DNA from: Flemingiibacterium sp045600005
Lineage (GTDB): Bacteria > Bacillota > Clostridia > Oscillospirales > CAG-272
Length of the DNA stretch: 62,592 bases
Reading direction: 5' to 3'
Assembly: GCA_045600005.1 (NCBI GenBank)
Contig: JAZRXB010000296.1
Location: forward strand, 1 to 62,592
Below are positions 8,392-17,360 of the stretch, one piece after another. Within the stretch, counting starts at the first letter, position 1. Every line of letters starts with the position of its first letter. The notes under the pieces were generated by a model that saw nothing but the letters and a program-made list of their open reading frames with translations, ran no database searches and was not told the DNA's origin. A program made the position numbers and the translations under genes.

Positions 8392-8768
8392 TGCGATCGG
8401 ACCTGTAAGCCGGGTTCTGTAATCGGCAATCATCTATCTCCGCGCGCCGTTGCCGGCGCGCTCCGGGGCAAAGCCCCGTGCCACCCGTGAGATCTGCCGG
8501 GCAGACAGCCGCGCTGATAGGGCGCGGATCCCACATACGGTGTTGCTTCGGATAGGGTTTACATCGAATCTGCGTTGCCGCAGAAGCGGGTGAGCTCTTA
8601 CCTCGCCTTTCCACCCTTACCGCAGAATGCGGCGGTATCTCTCTGTTGCACTTTCCCGGAGGTCGCCCTCGGCGGACGTTATCCGTTATCCTGCCCTGTG
8701 AAGCCCGGACTTTCCTCATGATAATACCTTTCGGCGCCATATCACGCGATTGCCCGGTCCGGTCGCAG
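8392..8768 (-). ncRNA. rnpB: RNase P RNA, class A type
   Basis: Catalytic RNA that matures the 5' ends of tRNAs. On the minus strand the conserved 5' core GAGGAAAGTCCGGGCTT (8701-8717) is followed by the CACAGGGCAGGATAAC region, and the 3' end has AGAACCCGGCTTACAGGTC. The outer helix P1 can be drawn between 8756-8767 and 8392-8403 with one mismatch. This gives about 377 nt, a typical class A (ancestral) size and layout, as in Clostridia but not Bacilli. The internal ACAGAG and GGTAAGAGC-like elements are also visible. It is expressed from its own strong promoter and followed by a terminator. Confidence 0.95.
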
Positions 8769-8773
8769 ATGAT

Positions 8774-8802
8774 ATTATACCATATCGAAACGCGGTTGTC
8801 AA
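8774..8802 (-). promoter_or_regulatory. rnpB: rnpB promoter
   Basis: Minus strand TTGACA (8797-8802), 17-base spacer, TATAAT (8774-8779). It is placed about 6 bases before the predicted RNA 5' end, consistent with a start at +1 of the RNA. Confidence 0.92.
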
Positions 8803-8917
8803 CAAAGAAAACAGAACTTTTCGGCTTTTCCGCCGCCTTCGCGGACCGCCGCGTCAGAAAAATCCTTTCCTGTATCAATATTCTCACGAAATGTCCGATA
8901 AATTAACACTATATTCA

Positions 8918-8946
8918 TTGCAGACTTTTCTCAGTTGTGATATAAT
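8918..8946 (+). promoter_or_regulatory. promoter for the activase operon
   Basis: TTGCAG (8918-8923), 17-base spacer, TATAAT (8941-8946), about 98 bases before the activase start codon. Divergent from rnpB. Confidence 0.75.
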
Positions 8947-9043
8947 AGATGTATGCGCCGTCCGGAGACAACGGTGCGGCTGCTTTTTCACGATCTGCGG
9001 CTTGCAGGTCCATGGGCAATGATGCAAAAAAGGAAGACGGAAC

Positions 9044-11974
9044 ATGAGAATAGGACTGGATGTCGGGTCCACGACGCTCAAGTGCGTCGTGCTCGACGAA
9101 AACGATCAGATCATTTACAAATCATATAAGCGCCATTTCGCACAGATCACGGAGGCGACCGTCGAGCTGCTGCAAAAACTCGAAGCCGAGATCCCCGGCG
9201 CGTCCGACGCGCTTCTTTCGGTGTCGGGTTCCGCCGGCATGGGCATGGCGGAAGCGTCGAAGATCGGCTTCGTGCAGGAAGTCTACGCGACCCGTCTTGC
9301 CGTGAAGCGGCTGATCCCGGAGACCGACGTGGTGATCGAGCTGGGCGGAGAAGACGCGAAGATACTCTATCTCGACGGCACGATGGAGGTGCGCATGAAC
9401 GGTTCGTGCGCAGGCGGGACCGGCGCGTTCATCGACCAGATGGCGACGCTGCTCGCCATTACGCCTGACGAGCTGAACGAGCTGTCGCACGGCTGTGAAA
9501 AGATCTATACCATCGCGTCCCGCTGCGGCGTGTTCGCCAAGAGCGACATTCAGCCGCTGATCAATCAGGGCGCGCGCAAGGAGGACATCTGCGCCAGCAT
9601 CTTCGGCGCGGTCGTCAATCAGACCATCGCGGGTCTGGCGCAGGGCCGTCCGATCGGCGGCAAGGTCGTCTATCTCGGCGGACCGCTGACCTTTATGGAC
9701 GGACTGCGCAGCGCGTTCGACAAGGCGCTGAAGCTCACCGGCATCTGTCCGGAGAATTCGCTCTATTTTGTGGCGATGGGCGCGGCGTTCGGCGCGGATA
9801 TCAGCACCGAGAAGGTCACGCTGCACGAGGCGGTGAAGCGCGTATCCGCCTATCACACCGAGGGACGCTATCTGTCCTGCCCGCCGCTTTTCGAGACGAA
9901 GGCGGACTATGACGAATTTTCCGCCCGTCACGCGAAGGACAGGGTGGACTATGCCTCTCCCGAAGCCTACGCGGGAGACGCCTGCATCGGCATCGACGCC
10001 GGTTCTACGACGGTCAAGGCGGTCGTCATCGACGATAAGCGGAATATCCTCTGCTCGCTCTACCGTCCCAACAGCGGCAATCCCGTGCCGATCATCAAGG
10101 CGTTTTTAGAGGATTTCTACGCGAAATATCCGAAGATCCGCATCGTATCGTCCGCCGTCACCGGATACGGCGAGGAGATCGTCCGCAACGCCTTCGCGGC
10201 TGATTTCGGACTGGTCGAGACGATGGCGCACTTTTTCGCCGCCAAGAAGTTCATGCCGTCGGTCGATTTCATCATCGACATCGGCGGGCAGGACATCAAG
10301 TGCTTCAAGATCAGAAACGGCGCAATCGACAACATCTTCTTAAACGAAGCCTGCTCGTCGGGCTGTGGCTCGTTTTTGCAGACCTTCGCGGGCGCGCTCG
10401 GACAGAACATCGCGGATTTTGCCAGAGAGGGACTGTTCGCCAAAGCGCCGGTCGACCTCGGTTCGCGCTGTACCGTCTTTATGAATTCGTCGGTCAAGCA
10501 GGCGCAGAAGGACGGCGCGACGGTCGACAATATTTCCGCCGGTCTGTCGATCTCGGTCGTCAAGAACGCGCTTTACAAGGTCATCCGCGCCGCGAGCGCC
10601 GATTCGCTGGGCGAGCATATCGTCGTGCAGGGCGGGACCTTCTTAAACGACGCGGTGCTTCGCGCCTTTGAAATGGAGATCGGACGGAACGTCGTCCGCC
10701 CGAACATCGCGGGACTGATGGGCGCTTACGGCGCTGCGATCTACGCTGCGGACTGCTCGAAGGGCGAAACGACGCTGCTTGACGCCGAAGTGCTGAAAAA
10801 TTTCCGCCACGACGTGAAGCTCGTCACCTGCGGCATCTGCGAAAACCACTGCCGTCTGACGGTCAACACCTTCGACGGCGGACGCAAATTCATCGGCGGC
10901 AACCGCTGTGAGCGTCCGACCGCGAAGGGAACGCTTCACGAGCATTTCGACCTGTACGAATACAAGCTCAGCCTGCTCGACAGCTACACCGCGAAGCCGG
11001 AGCATCCCCGCGCGAGGATCGGTCTGCCGATGGGACTGAACCTCTACGAAATGCTTCCGTTCTGGCACGCTTTCTTCACAAAGCTCGGCTTCGAGGTCGT
11101 CGTCTCTCCGCACAGCGACCGGAAGCTCTATATCAGCGGTCAGCATACCATCCCTTCGGATACCGTCTGCTTCCCCGCCAAGCTGATCCACGGACATATC
11201 GAAGCGCTTCTCGCCGCCGGCGTCGACGCGGTATTCTACCCCTGCATGACCTACAACTTCGACGAGCATCTCGGCGACAACCACTATAACTGTCCGGTCG
11301 TCGCCTATTATCCGGAGGTCATCGGCGCGAACGTGCCGGGCGTCCGGACGACAAAGTATATCCACGATTACATCGGCGTTCACCGTCCGAAGGATTTCCC
11401 GGGCAAGATGTATGAAATTCTGTCGAAGTATTTCGACGGTCTCGATAAGAAGGACGTGAAAGCGGCGTGCGAAGCCGCCTACGCCGAGCGGGAAGCATTC
11501 CTTGCGAAGGTCCGCGCAAAGGGCGAGGAATTTATCCGCATCGCGCGCGAGCGGAAGATGCCGATCATCGTGCTGGCGGGCCGTCCCTATCATGTCGACC
11601 CCGAGATCAACCACGGCATCGACCGTCTGGTCTGCGAATGCGGCGCGGTCGTCGTCACCGAGGACGCGGTGAGCGTTCACATGAAGAAGGAGCATACCAA
11701 CGTCCTGAATCAGTGGACCTACCATTCCCGTCTCTACGCGGCGGCGCGTTATATTGCGGGACAGGACGACATGAATCTCGTCCAGCTCGTCTCGTTTGGC
11801 TGCGGCGTCGACGCGATCACGACCGACGAGGTGCGCGAGATCCTCGAAAGGGAAGGAAAGATCTACACACAGATCAAGATCGACGAGATCACGAATCTCG
11901 GCGCGGTCAAAATTCGTCTGCGCAGTCTGTTCTCGGCGTGCGAAGCGAAGGAACGCGAAAAGGGACGCGCCTGA
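9044..11974 (+). CDS. double-domain 2-hydroxyacyl-CoA dehydratase activase-related protein (BadF/BcrA/HgdC ATPase, DUF2229)
   Basis: 976 residues. There are two tandem ASKHA-fold ATPase domains. The first has GLDVGSTT at about 4-11 and Cys122 (SCAGGTGAF) and Cys161 (SRCGVFAKSD), matching the two cysteines that hold the [4Fe-4S] cluster in HgdC-type activators. The second has GIDAGSTT at about 316, Cys437 (ACSSGCGSF) and Cys476 (GSRCTVF). A DUF2229 region follows (about 600-960), with TCGICENHC and a Cys-rich FYPCMTYNF segment. Known relatives use ATP to push one electron to a dehydratase; what this giant class (YjiL-like) activates is not established. The ATG follows AAAAGGAAGACGG. The next gene, a dehydratase-like protein, is probably its partner and in some genomes is fused to it. 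Confidence 0.9.
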   Translation: MRIGLDVGSTTLKCVVLDENDQIIYKSYKRHFAQITEATVELLQKLEAEIPGASDALLSVSGSAGMGMAEASKIGFVQEVYATRLAVKRLIPETDVVIELGGEDAKILYLDGTMEVRMNGSCAGGTGAFIDQMATLLAITPDELNELSHGCEKIYTIASRCGVFAKSDIQPLINQGARKEDICASIFGAVVNQTIAGLAQGRPIGGKVVYLGGPLTFMDGLRSAFDKALKLTGICPENSLYFVAMGAAFGADISTEKVTLHEAVKRVSAYHTEGRYLSCPPLFETKADYDEFSARHAKDRVDYASPEAYAGDACIGIDAGSTTVKAVVIDDKRNILCSLYRPNSGNPVPIIKAFLEDFYAKYPKIRIVSSAVTGYGEEIVRNAFAADFGLVETMAHFFAAKKFMPSVDFIIDIGGQDIKCFKIRNGAIDNIFLNEACSSGCGSFLQTFAGALGQNIADFAREGLFAKAPVDLGSRCTVFMNSSVKQAQKDGATVDNISAGLSISVVKNALYKVIRAASADSLGEHIVVQGGTFLNDAVLRAFEMEIGRNVVRPNIAGLMGAYGAAIYAADCSKGETTLLDAEVLKNFRHDVKLVTCGICENHCRLTVNTFDGGRKFIGGNRCERPTAKGTLHEHFDLYEYKLSLLDSYTAKPEHPRARIGLPMGLNLYEMLPFWHAFFTKLGFEVVVSPHSDRKLYISGQHTIPSDTVCFPAKLIHGHIEALLAAGVDAVFYPCMTYNFDEHLGDNHYNCPVVAYYPEVIGANVPGVRTTKYIHDYIGVHRPKDFPGKMYEILSKYFDGLDKKDVKAACEAAYAEREAFLAKVRAKGEEFIRIARERKMPIIVLAGRPYHVDPEINHGIDRLVCECGAVVVTEDAVSVHMKKEHTNVLNQWTYHSRLYAAARYIAGQDDMNLVQLVSFGCGVDAITTDEVREILEREGKIYTQIKIDEITNLGAVKIRLRSLFSACEAKEREKGRA

Positions 11975-12098
11975 CCGGCTGACCGAAAACGACAATGCGA
12001 TTATCGTCAGTCCGCCGTGAGCTGAGGCGGGATATGCCTGAATCTGCGGCAGACTCCGCCGGAATTTCCGGCGGACAGGAAAGGAATGAAACACAGCA

Positions 12099-13469
12099 AT
12101 GAACAAGGAATGCACGGATTGCCGTGGCTGCACCGGCTGTTCCGGCAGTGAGGAGGTCGAACGGGTCGAGTTCACGAAGGAAATGAAGAAGGATTACACC
12201 ATCCTCATTCCGAGTATGCTCGATATCCAGTTCGCGCTGCTCCGCAACGTTTTCCGCAGCTACGGGTATAAGATGGAGCTGCTGACCAACGACAGCCGCG
12301 CCGTCGTCGACGCCGGGCTGAAATACGTTCACAACGACACCTGCTATCCCGCGCTGCTCGTCATCGGTCAGATGATCGACGCGCTGAACAGCGGAAAATA
12401 CGATCTGAACAAGACCGCGCTGATGATCACTCAGACGGGCGGCGGCTGCCGTGCGTCGAACTATATCCATCTGCTCCGCAAGGCGCTGAAAAAAGCGGGG
12501 TACGGGTATATCCCGGTCATCTCGCTCAATCTGTCGGGACTTGAGAAAAACAGCGGCTTTCACTGGACGCTCGGTCTGATCCGCAAGCTGATCGCGGGCA
12601 TGGCTTACGGCGACATGATGATGCTGCTCGCCAATCAGGTCCGTCCCTATGAGACGACGCCCGGCGCGGCGGACGCGGTTTCGGCTAAATGGGTCGACCG
12701 TCTGACTGCGGATTTTGCGAAGGGAAAAGGACTCAGCAAGGGCGTCATGCGCTCCTATATGACGAAGATCGCAGCCGATTACGCCGCCGTTCCGGTCGAC
12801 CGGAGCGTGCCGCGCGTAAAGGTCGGCGTGGTCGGCGAGATCTATGTCAAGTTCGCCAAGCTCGCCAACAATCATCTGGAGGAATTCTTGGCCTCCGAGG
12901 GCTGCGAGGTCATGGTGCCGGGACTGATGAGCTTTATCCTGTTCAAGGTGGACAACCGGATGGAGGACATCAAGCTCTACGGCGGCAGCAAAGCCAAGTT
13001 CGCCGTCTGCAAGATCCTGTTCGATTATCTGGCGGGCATGGAACAATTCATCATCGACATCGTGAACGGTCAGGGCGGAATTTTCCAGCCGCCTACGGCA
13101 TATGCTCATCTGAAAACGCTGGTGAAGGGAATCATCGGCTACGGAAGCAAGATGGGCGAGGGCTGGCTTTTGACCGCCGAAATGGTCGAGCTGATCGAAA
13201 ACGGCTACGGCAACATCGTCTGCGCACAGCCCTTCGGCTGTCTGCCGAACCATATCGTCGGCAAGGGCATGATCCGCCGTCTGCGCGAGCTTTACCCGGA
13301 ATCCAACATCGTTCCCATCGACTACGACCCCGGCGCGACCCGCGTCAATCAGGAGAACCGCATCAAGCTGATGCTCTCGGTGGCGCGTGAAACGCTGGAA
13401 AGCGGCGAAGCTCCCGCGGCGAAGGCTTCTGCCGCGGAAGCTCCCGCAGAGGAGACCTCCGCCGTATGA
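12099..13469 (+). CDS. 2-hydroxyacyl-CoA dehydratase-like protein, partner of the activase
   Basis: 456 residues. It opens with a Cys-rich patch (CTDCRGCTGC) that could bind a cluster or metal. The body (YTILIPSMLDIQFALL, NDTCYPALLVIGQMIDAL, TQTGGGCRASNYIHLLRKAL, QPFGCLPNHIVGKGMIR, YDPGATRVNQENR) is the HgdB/FldB-like fold seen as the C-terminal unit of large activase-related proteins. Conserved Cys in HNDTC, GGGCRA and QPFGC are candidate Fe-S ligands. The last 20 residues are a low-complexity Ala/Glu/Pro tail unlike the rest. It lies 124 bases after the activase, with a small CCGCCGGAATTTCCGGCGG hairpin between. The true substrate is unknown. It overlaps cca by 4 bases. Confidence 0.85.
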   Translation: MNKECTDCRGCTGCSGSEEVERVEFTKEMKKDYTILIPSMLDIQFALLRNVFRSYGYKMELLTNDSRAVVDAGLKYVHNDTCYPALLVIGQMIDALNSGKYDLNKTALMITQTGGGCRASNYIHLLRKALKKAGYGYIPVISLNLSGLEKNSGFHWTLGLIRKLIAGMAYGDMMMLLANQVRPYETTPGAADAVSAKWVDRLTADFAKGKGLSKGVMRSYMTKIAADYAAVPVDRSVPRVKVGVVGEIYVKFAKLANNHLEEFLASEGCEVMVPGLMSFILFKVDNRMEDIKLYGGSKAKFAVCKILFDYLAGMEQFIIDIVNGQGGIFQPPTAYAHLKTLVKGIIGYGSKMGEGWLLTAEMVELIENGYGNIVCAQPFGCLPNHIVGKGMIRRLRELYPESNIVPIDYDPGATRVNQENRIKLMLSVARETLESGEAPAAKASAAEAPAEETSAV

Positions 13470-14674
13470 AACTGAATGTTCCGGAGAGCGCCGCGCGCGT
13501 CATCCGGCGGCTCGAAGAAAACGGATACGAAGCCTCCTGCGTCGGCGGCTGTGTGCGGGACGCTCTGCTCGGACGCGAACCGAACGACTGGGACGTGACG
13601 ACCTCCGCTCTGCCGGAGAAGACGCTGGCGCTGTTTGACGGCGCGGACGGTTTCCGCGCGATCCCGACCGGCATGAAGCACGGCACGATCACGATTTTGT
13701 CCTGCGGCGAGCCGATCGAGGTCACGACCTTCCGCATCGACGGCGTTTATACAGACGGACGCCGCCCCGATTCGGTCACGTTCACGCCGTCTTTGAGGGA
13801 AGACCTGGCGCGGCGCGATTTTACGGTCAACGCGATGGCATATTCGCCGGGTATCGGTCTTGTCGACCCGTTTGGAGGACAGAACGATCTTGCGGCAGGA
13901 GTCCTGCGCTGTGTGGGCGAACCGGAGAAGCGGTTCGGCGAGGACGCGCTGCGGATCCTGCGCGCACTGCGTTTTTCGTCGGTGCTTGGCTTTGAGATCG
14001 AAGAAAAGACCGCCCGCGCCGCCTTTGCGCTGAAAGACAGGCTCCCCGCCGTTTCGATGGAGCGGGTCGCGGTCGAGCTTGGCAAGCTGCTCCGCGGCAA
14101 AAAGGCGGCCGAGGTCCTGAGAGAATACGGCGGCATCCTGTGCGCCGTACTGCCGGAGCTGGAAGGGCGGGAGCTTGGACTGACGTCCGTCACGGCGCTG
14201 AACCGGACGGGCGCGTCGCCGACTGCGGTGTACGCCGGTTTTCTGCGCGGCTTTTCGCCGGACGAAGCGTTCGCCTTACTGAAACGGCTGAGGCTCGACA
14301 ATCATACCTGCGACGGCGTGAAAACGATCCTGACGGAACGTGCGGTCGACTTCTCGTCTCTGCCGGACGTCCGTCTGCTCTGCGGACGGGTCGGATTCGA
14401 CGCGGCGCGGGATATTGAGGATTTTCTTGACGCGGAAGGAACGCTTCCGGCGGGAGCGCGCGGTCTGGTCGGGAGGATCAGGGAAACCGGGATGTGCGTA
14501 TCGGTCGCCGGGCTGGCGGTCAACGGCCGCGATCTGCTTGTGTGCGGCGTGAAGCCCGCCATGGTCGGCGAAACGCTGAAACGTCTGCTCGTCCGGGTCG
14601 TGAACGAAACGGTCGTGAATGAACGGGAAACACTGCTGGCACTCGTGCGTGCGGCAGAGTCAGAGGACAGATAA
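13466..14674 (+). CDS. cca: CCA tRNA nucleotidyltransferase
   Basis: 402 residues. Adds or repairs the 3' CCA of tRNA. The class II nucleotidyltransferase head shows VGGCVRDALLG and NDWDVTTSALPE (metal-binding Asp pair), then HGTITI, RRDFTVNAMAY, FGEDALRILRALRF and the EVLREYGG neck. The C-terminal part is shorter and lacks an HD domain, so it is a eubacterial CCA-adding enzyme without the extra phosphatase activity of E. coli Cca; whether it adds all of CCA or only part cannot be read here. The start ATGA overlaps the dehydratase stop, so it is co-translated with that operon although functionally unrelated. Confidence 0.93.
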   Translation: MKLNVPESAARVIRRLEENGYEASCVGGCVRDALLGREPNDWDVTTSALPEKTLALFDGADGFRAIPTGMKHGTITILSCGEPIEVTTFRIDGVYTDGRRPDSVTFTPSLREDLARRDFTVNAMAYSPGIGLVDPFGGQNDLAAGVLRCVGEPEKRFGEDALRILRALRFSSVLGFEIEEKTARAAFALKDRLPAVSMERVAVELGKLLRGKKAAEVLREYGGILCAVLPELEGRELGLTSVTALNRTGASPTAVYAGFLRGFSPDEAFALLKRLRLDNHTCDGVKTILTERAVDFSSLPDVRLLCGRVGFDAARDIEDFLDAEGTLPAGARGLVGRIRETGMCVSVAGLAVNGRDLLVCGVKPAMVGETLKRLLVRVVNETVVNERETLLALVRAAESEDR

Positions 14675-14787
14675 AATTCGTCCGGCGGAGTGTACGGCGG
14701 AGCGAAGCCGAAACGGGAGCGGTTCCGTCTGCCGCATGAACAGCCGCAAAACCGATCGATTCAGAGGGCTTTCGCTGTGCGGAAGCA

Positions 14788-15780
14788 ATGGTCATAAAAA
14801 TGTCGGAAAAAACGCTTGTGATCGTAAACGGTCACACCGCGAAGCTCCAGCTTCGCATTGAATTACTGGATATTCTGGATATTCTGACAAAGGGCGGGCT
14901 TGACTGCACGACCCATCCCACGCAGAGAGCGGGGGACGCCGCCGAAGCCGCGCGTCAGGCGGCAGAGGAATATTCCCGGATCGTCTGTATCGGCGGAGAC
15001 GGCACGCTGTCCGAGGTGACGAACGGTCTGATGGGGCTCCCGGAGGAGAAACGCCCTGTCATCGGTTATATCCCGGCGGGAACGACCAACGATTTTGCCG
15101 CCAGTCTCGGACTGCCCGCCGACCCGCGCGAGGCGGCGAAGCGGATCGCGAAAGGTTCGCCGCGCTTTCTCGACTGCGGACGGCTGAGCGGCATACGCCG
15201 GTCTGCCGGACAGACCGGCGAACGGTCTGCCGGACAGACCGGCGAACGGTCCGATCAGCGGAGCGGCGAACAGCCCGGAGAGAAAGACTCGCACATCTTC
15301 AATTATATCGCTTCGTTCGGCGCGTTTACCGAGGCGTCGTGGAACACGCCGCAGCAGTTAAAGAATATGTTCGGGCATTTTGCCTATGTGGTGGAAGGAC
15401 TGCGGCACCCCGGCATCGAGCCGTACCACATCCGGTTCACGGCGGACGGCGAAGAGATCGAAGGGGATTTCACGTTCGGCGCGGTGTCCAACACGCTTTC
15501 GATCGGCGGCGTGCTTCGGCTTGCGCCGGAGGAAGTCGGCTTTGACGACGGTCTGCACGAGTATCTGCTCATCCGTATGCCGGAAAATCCCGGCGAACTG
15601 AACGAGATCGGACACGAGCTGCTGCGGCGCGATTTCGGTCGGATGGTGCTGTTCGGACGGGGCAGCCGGATGACGATCGACTGCGGCGGGCTTGCGTGGT
15701 CACTGGACGGCGAGCTGGTCCGCACCGAGGGGAAGGTCGAAATCGAAAATCTGCCGCGCGCATACCGCCTGATCGTCTGA
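14788..15780 (+). CDS. diacylglycerol kinase family lipid kinase (YegS/DgkB-like)
   Basis: 330 residues. Catalytic-domain signature IGGDGTLSEVTNGLM with GGDGT at residues 69-73, then GTTNDFAASLGLP, and a C-terminal beta-domain with SIGGVLRLAPEEVGFDDG and LDGELV. Probably phosphorylates a diacylglycerol-type or other membrane lipid at the inner face of the membrane; the exact lipid is unclear. Between the two domains (about residues 137-163) is a hydrophilic insert rich in Gly, Gln, Arg and Ser, built partly from a perfectly duplicated 24-base unit (15200-15223 and 15224-15247). A second in-frame ATG at 14800 is a possible start; spacing to GGAAG is poor for both. Confidence 0.88.
   Translation: MVIKMSEKTLVIVNGHTAKLQLRIELLDILDILTKGGLDCTTHPTQRAGDAAEAARQAAEEYSRIVCIGGDGTLSEVTNGLMGLPEEKRPVIGYIPAGTTNDFAASLGLPADPREAAKRIAKGSPRFLDCGRLSGIRRSAGQTGERSAGQTGERSDQRSGEQPGEKDSHIFNYIASFGAFTEASWNTPQQLKNMFGHFAYVVEGLRHPGIEPYHIRFTADGEEIEGDFTFGAVSNTLSIGGVLRLAPEEVGFDDGLHEYLLIRMPENPGELNEIGHELLRRDFGRMVLFGRGSRMTIDCGGLAWSLDGELVRTEGKVEIENLPRAYRLIV
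15200..15247 (+). repeat. 24-bp perfect tandem duplication inside the lipid kinase gene
   Basis: Two identical 24-base units, 15200-15223 and 15224-15247, encode SAGQTGER twice. The following sequence resembles a decayed third copy (RSDQRSGEQPGEK). Being a multiple of three, it keeps the frame. Confidence 0.9.
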
Positions 15781-15857
15781 ACGGGGACGGCATACGCTGC
15801 GCAGAAGATATCTTTACGGTCTTGGCACGGCAAAAAGAAAACGGAAAGATCATTCCG

Positions 15858-15904
15858 TCAGAAAGGGAGCTTTCGCGGCGCGAAAGCTATGGTTGATACA
15901 ATAT
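15858..15904 (+). promoter_or_regulatory. Shine-Dalgarno plus hairpin leader in front of thiI
   Basis: A strong AGAAAGGGAG (15860-15869) is separated from the thiI start at 15906 by a perfect hairpin AGCTTTCGC/GCGAAAGCT and the tail TATGGTTGATACAATATA. Without the hairpin folded the site is too far from the ATG. Nearly the same arrangement occurs on the minus strand at 23228-23273 before an unrelated gene. Confidence 0.6.
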
Positions 15905-15905
15905 A

Positions 15906-17144
15906 ATGAAGGAAGTTCTGCTTTGCAAATACGGCGAGCTGATCCTCAAGGGCGCGAACCGCTCTTACTTTGAGACTCTGCTCTTAAAGGAACTGAAGAC
16001 CCGGATGAAGCGTGCGGGAGATTTTGACGTCTGCCGCTCGCAGAGCACCATTTACATCGAGCCGAAGAACGACGAATGCGACCTCGACGAAGCGCTCGAA
16101 TGCGCGAAGAAGGTGTTCGGCATCGTCACCATCGCCCGCGCCTGCGTCGTGGAAAAGAACATCGACGCGATCTTCAATGCCGCGAAGGAATATCTGCCGC
16201 AGTTTCTGACCGGCGTGAAGACCTTCAAGGCGGACGCAAGACGGTCGGACAAGTCTTTCCCGATGAAGTCGCCCGAGCTGGCGTGCGAGATCGGCGCGGC
16301 GGTGCTGGAAGCCATGCCGCGTCTGAAGGTCGATCTGGACAATCCGGACGTCATCGTCCGTGTGGAGATCCGCGAACACGGCGCATACATTCACGCCGGA
16401 CAGATCAAGGGCGCGGGCGGAATGCCGCTCGGTTCGAGCGGACGCGGTCTGCTGCTCCTGTCGGGCGGCATCGACAGTCCGGTCGCGGGCTATATGATGG
16501 CAAAGCGCGGCGTCACGGTCGAAGCGCTCCATTTCGAGAGCTTCCCGTATACCAGCGAGCGCGCGAAGGAAAAGGTGCTGGAGCTTGCGAAGATCCTCTG
16601 CGGCTACACGACGCACATCAAGGTCCACGTCGTTTCGCTCACGCACATTCAGGAGGAGCTCTGCCGCGCCTGCGACGAGGATTATTTCACGCTGCTCCTG
16701 CGCCGCTACATGATGGCGATCGCCGAACGGACCGCCCGCAAGTACAAATGCGGAGCGCTGATCACCGGCGAAAGTCTTGCACAGGTCGCAAGCCAGACCA
16801 TGCGCGCCATTGCCGTCACCGACAGCGTGGTGAATATGCCGGTTTTCCGTCCCTGCATCGGCATGGATAAAGAGGAGATCGTCACCATCGCCCGCCGGAT
16901 CGGCACGTTCGACACGTCCATTCAGCCCTACGAGGACTGCTGCACGGTCTTTACGCCGCGCCATCCCCGCACCCGTCCCGATTTCGACAAGGTGATCGCC
17001 GAGGAAAACAAGCTCGATTTCAAAGCGCTCTGCGACGAGGCGTTCGACACGCTCAATACCTACGATATCCGGATCGACGAAAACGGCGAGACGCAGATCT
17101 CGGGCGGTGACAAGCCGGGAATCGAAGAAACATTGGACGAATAA
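15906..17144 (+). CDS. thiI: tRNA 4-thiouridine synthase (sulfurtransferase) ThiI
   Basis: 412 residues. Makes 4-thiouridine at tRNA position 8 and may supply sulfur for thiazole synthesis. Order of domains: N-terminal ferredoxin-like domain, THUMP (about 60-165, including FKADARRSDKSFPMKSPE), then the PP-loop adenylation domain with SGGIDSP beginning at residue 186. The C-terminal rhodanese domain of E. coli ThiI is absent, as in Bacillus and clostridial forms, which take sulfur straight from a NifS/IscS-type desulfurase; the iscS at 6318 is a candidate donor. The Cys pair in YEDCCTVF is conserved in the short form. The ATG lies just after a structured leader rather than a conventionally spaced ribosome binding site. 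Confidence 0.96.
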   Translation: MKEVLLCKYGELILKGANRSYFETLLLKELKTRMKRAGDFDVCRSQSTIYIEPKNDECDLDEALECAKKVFGIVTIARACVVEKNIDAIFNAAKEYLPQFLTGVKTFKADARRSDKSFPMKSPELACEIGAAVLEAMPRLKVDLDNPDVIVRVEIREHGAYIHAGQIKGAGGMPLGSSGRGLLLLSGGIDSPVAGYMMAKRGVTVEALHFESFPYTSERAKEKVLELAKILCGYTTHIKVHVVSLTHIQEELCRACDEDYFTLLLRRYMMAIAERTARKYKCGALITGESLAQVASQTMRAIAVTDSVVNMPVFRPCIGMDKEEIVTIARRIGTFDTSIQPYEDCCTVFTPRHPRTRPDFDKVIAEENKLDFKALCDEAFDTLNTYDIRIDENGETQISGGDKPGIEETLDE

Positions 17145-17207
17145 TGCTAAAATTCACACTTTTGTGCGGCAGATTCATTGAAAATAATTGAATTTCTCAT
17201 TTGCCCC

Positions 17208-17236
17208 TTGACAGCCGTGCGTTTTTTGTATAAAAT
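17208..17236 (+). promoter_or_regulatory. rny: rny promoter
   Basis: TTGACA (17208-17213), 17-base spacer, TAAAAT (17231-17236), in an AT-rich gap 125 bases before the TTG start. A second TATAAT-like box overlaps just downstream. Confidence 0.8.
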
Positions 17237-17360
17237 ATAATATGTATGTAATTAAGCATAGCCAGCCGTGTCGGCTCCGGCCGTCGGCCGATCATCCATA
17301 ATTGCATGAAAACAGCATCACAAAAAATCCAGCATTAAAAATTTAAGGAGGTGTTCTGTA

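Noticed and set aside
10643..12175. 510-codon minus-strand frame opposite the activase and dehydratase genes
   Set aside because: Antisense shadow; opposite strand encodes well-recognised proteins throughout.
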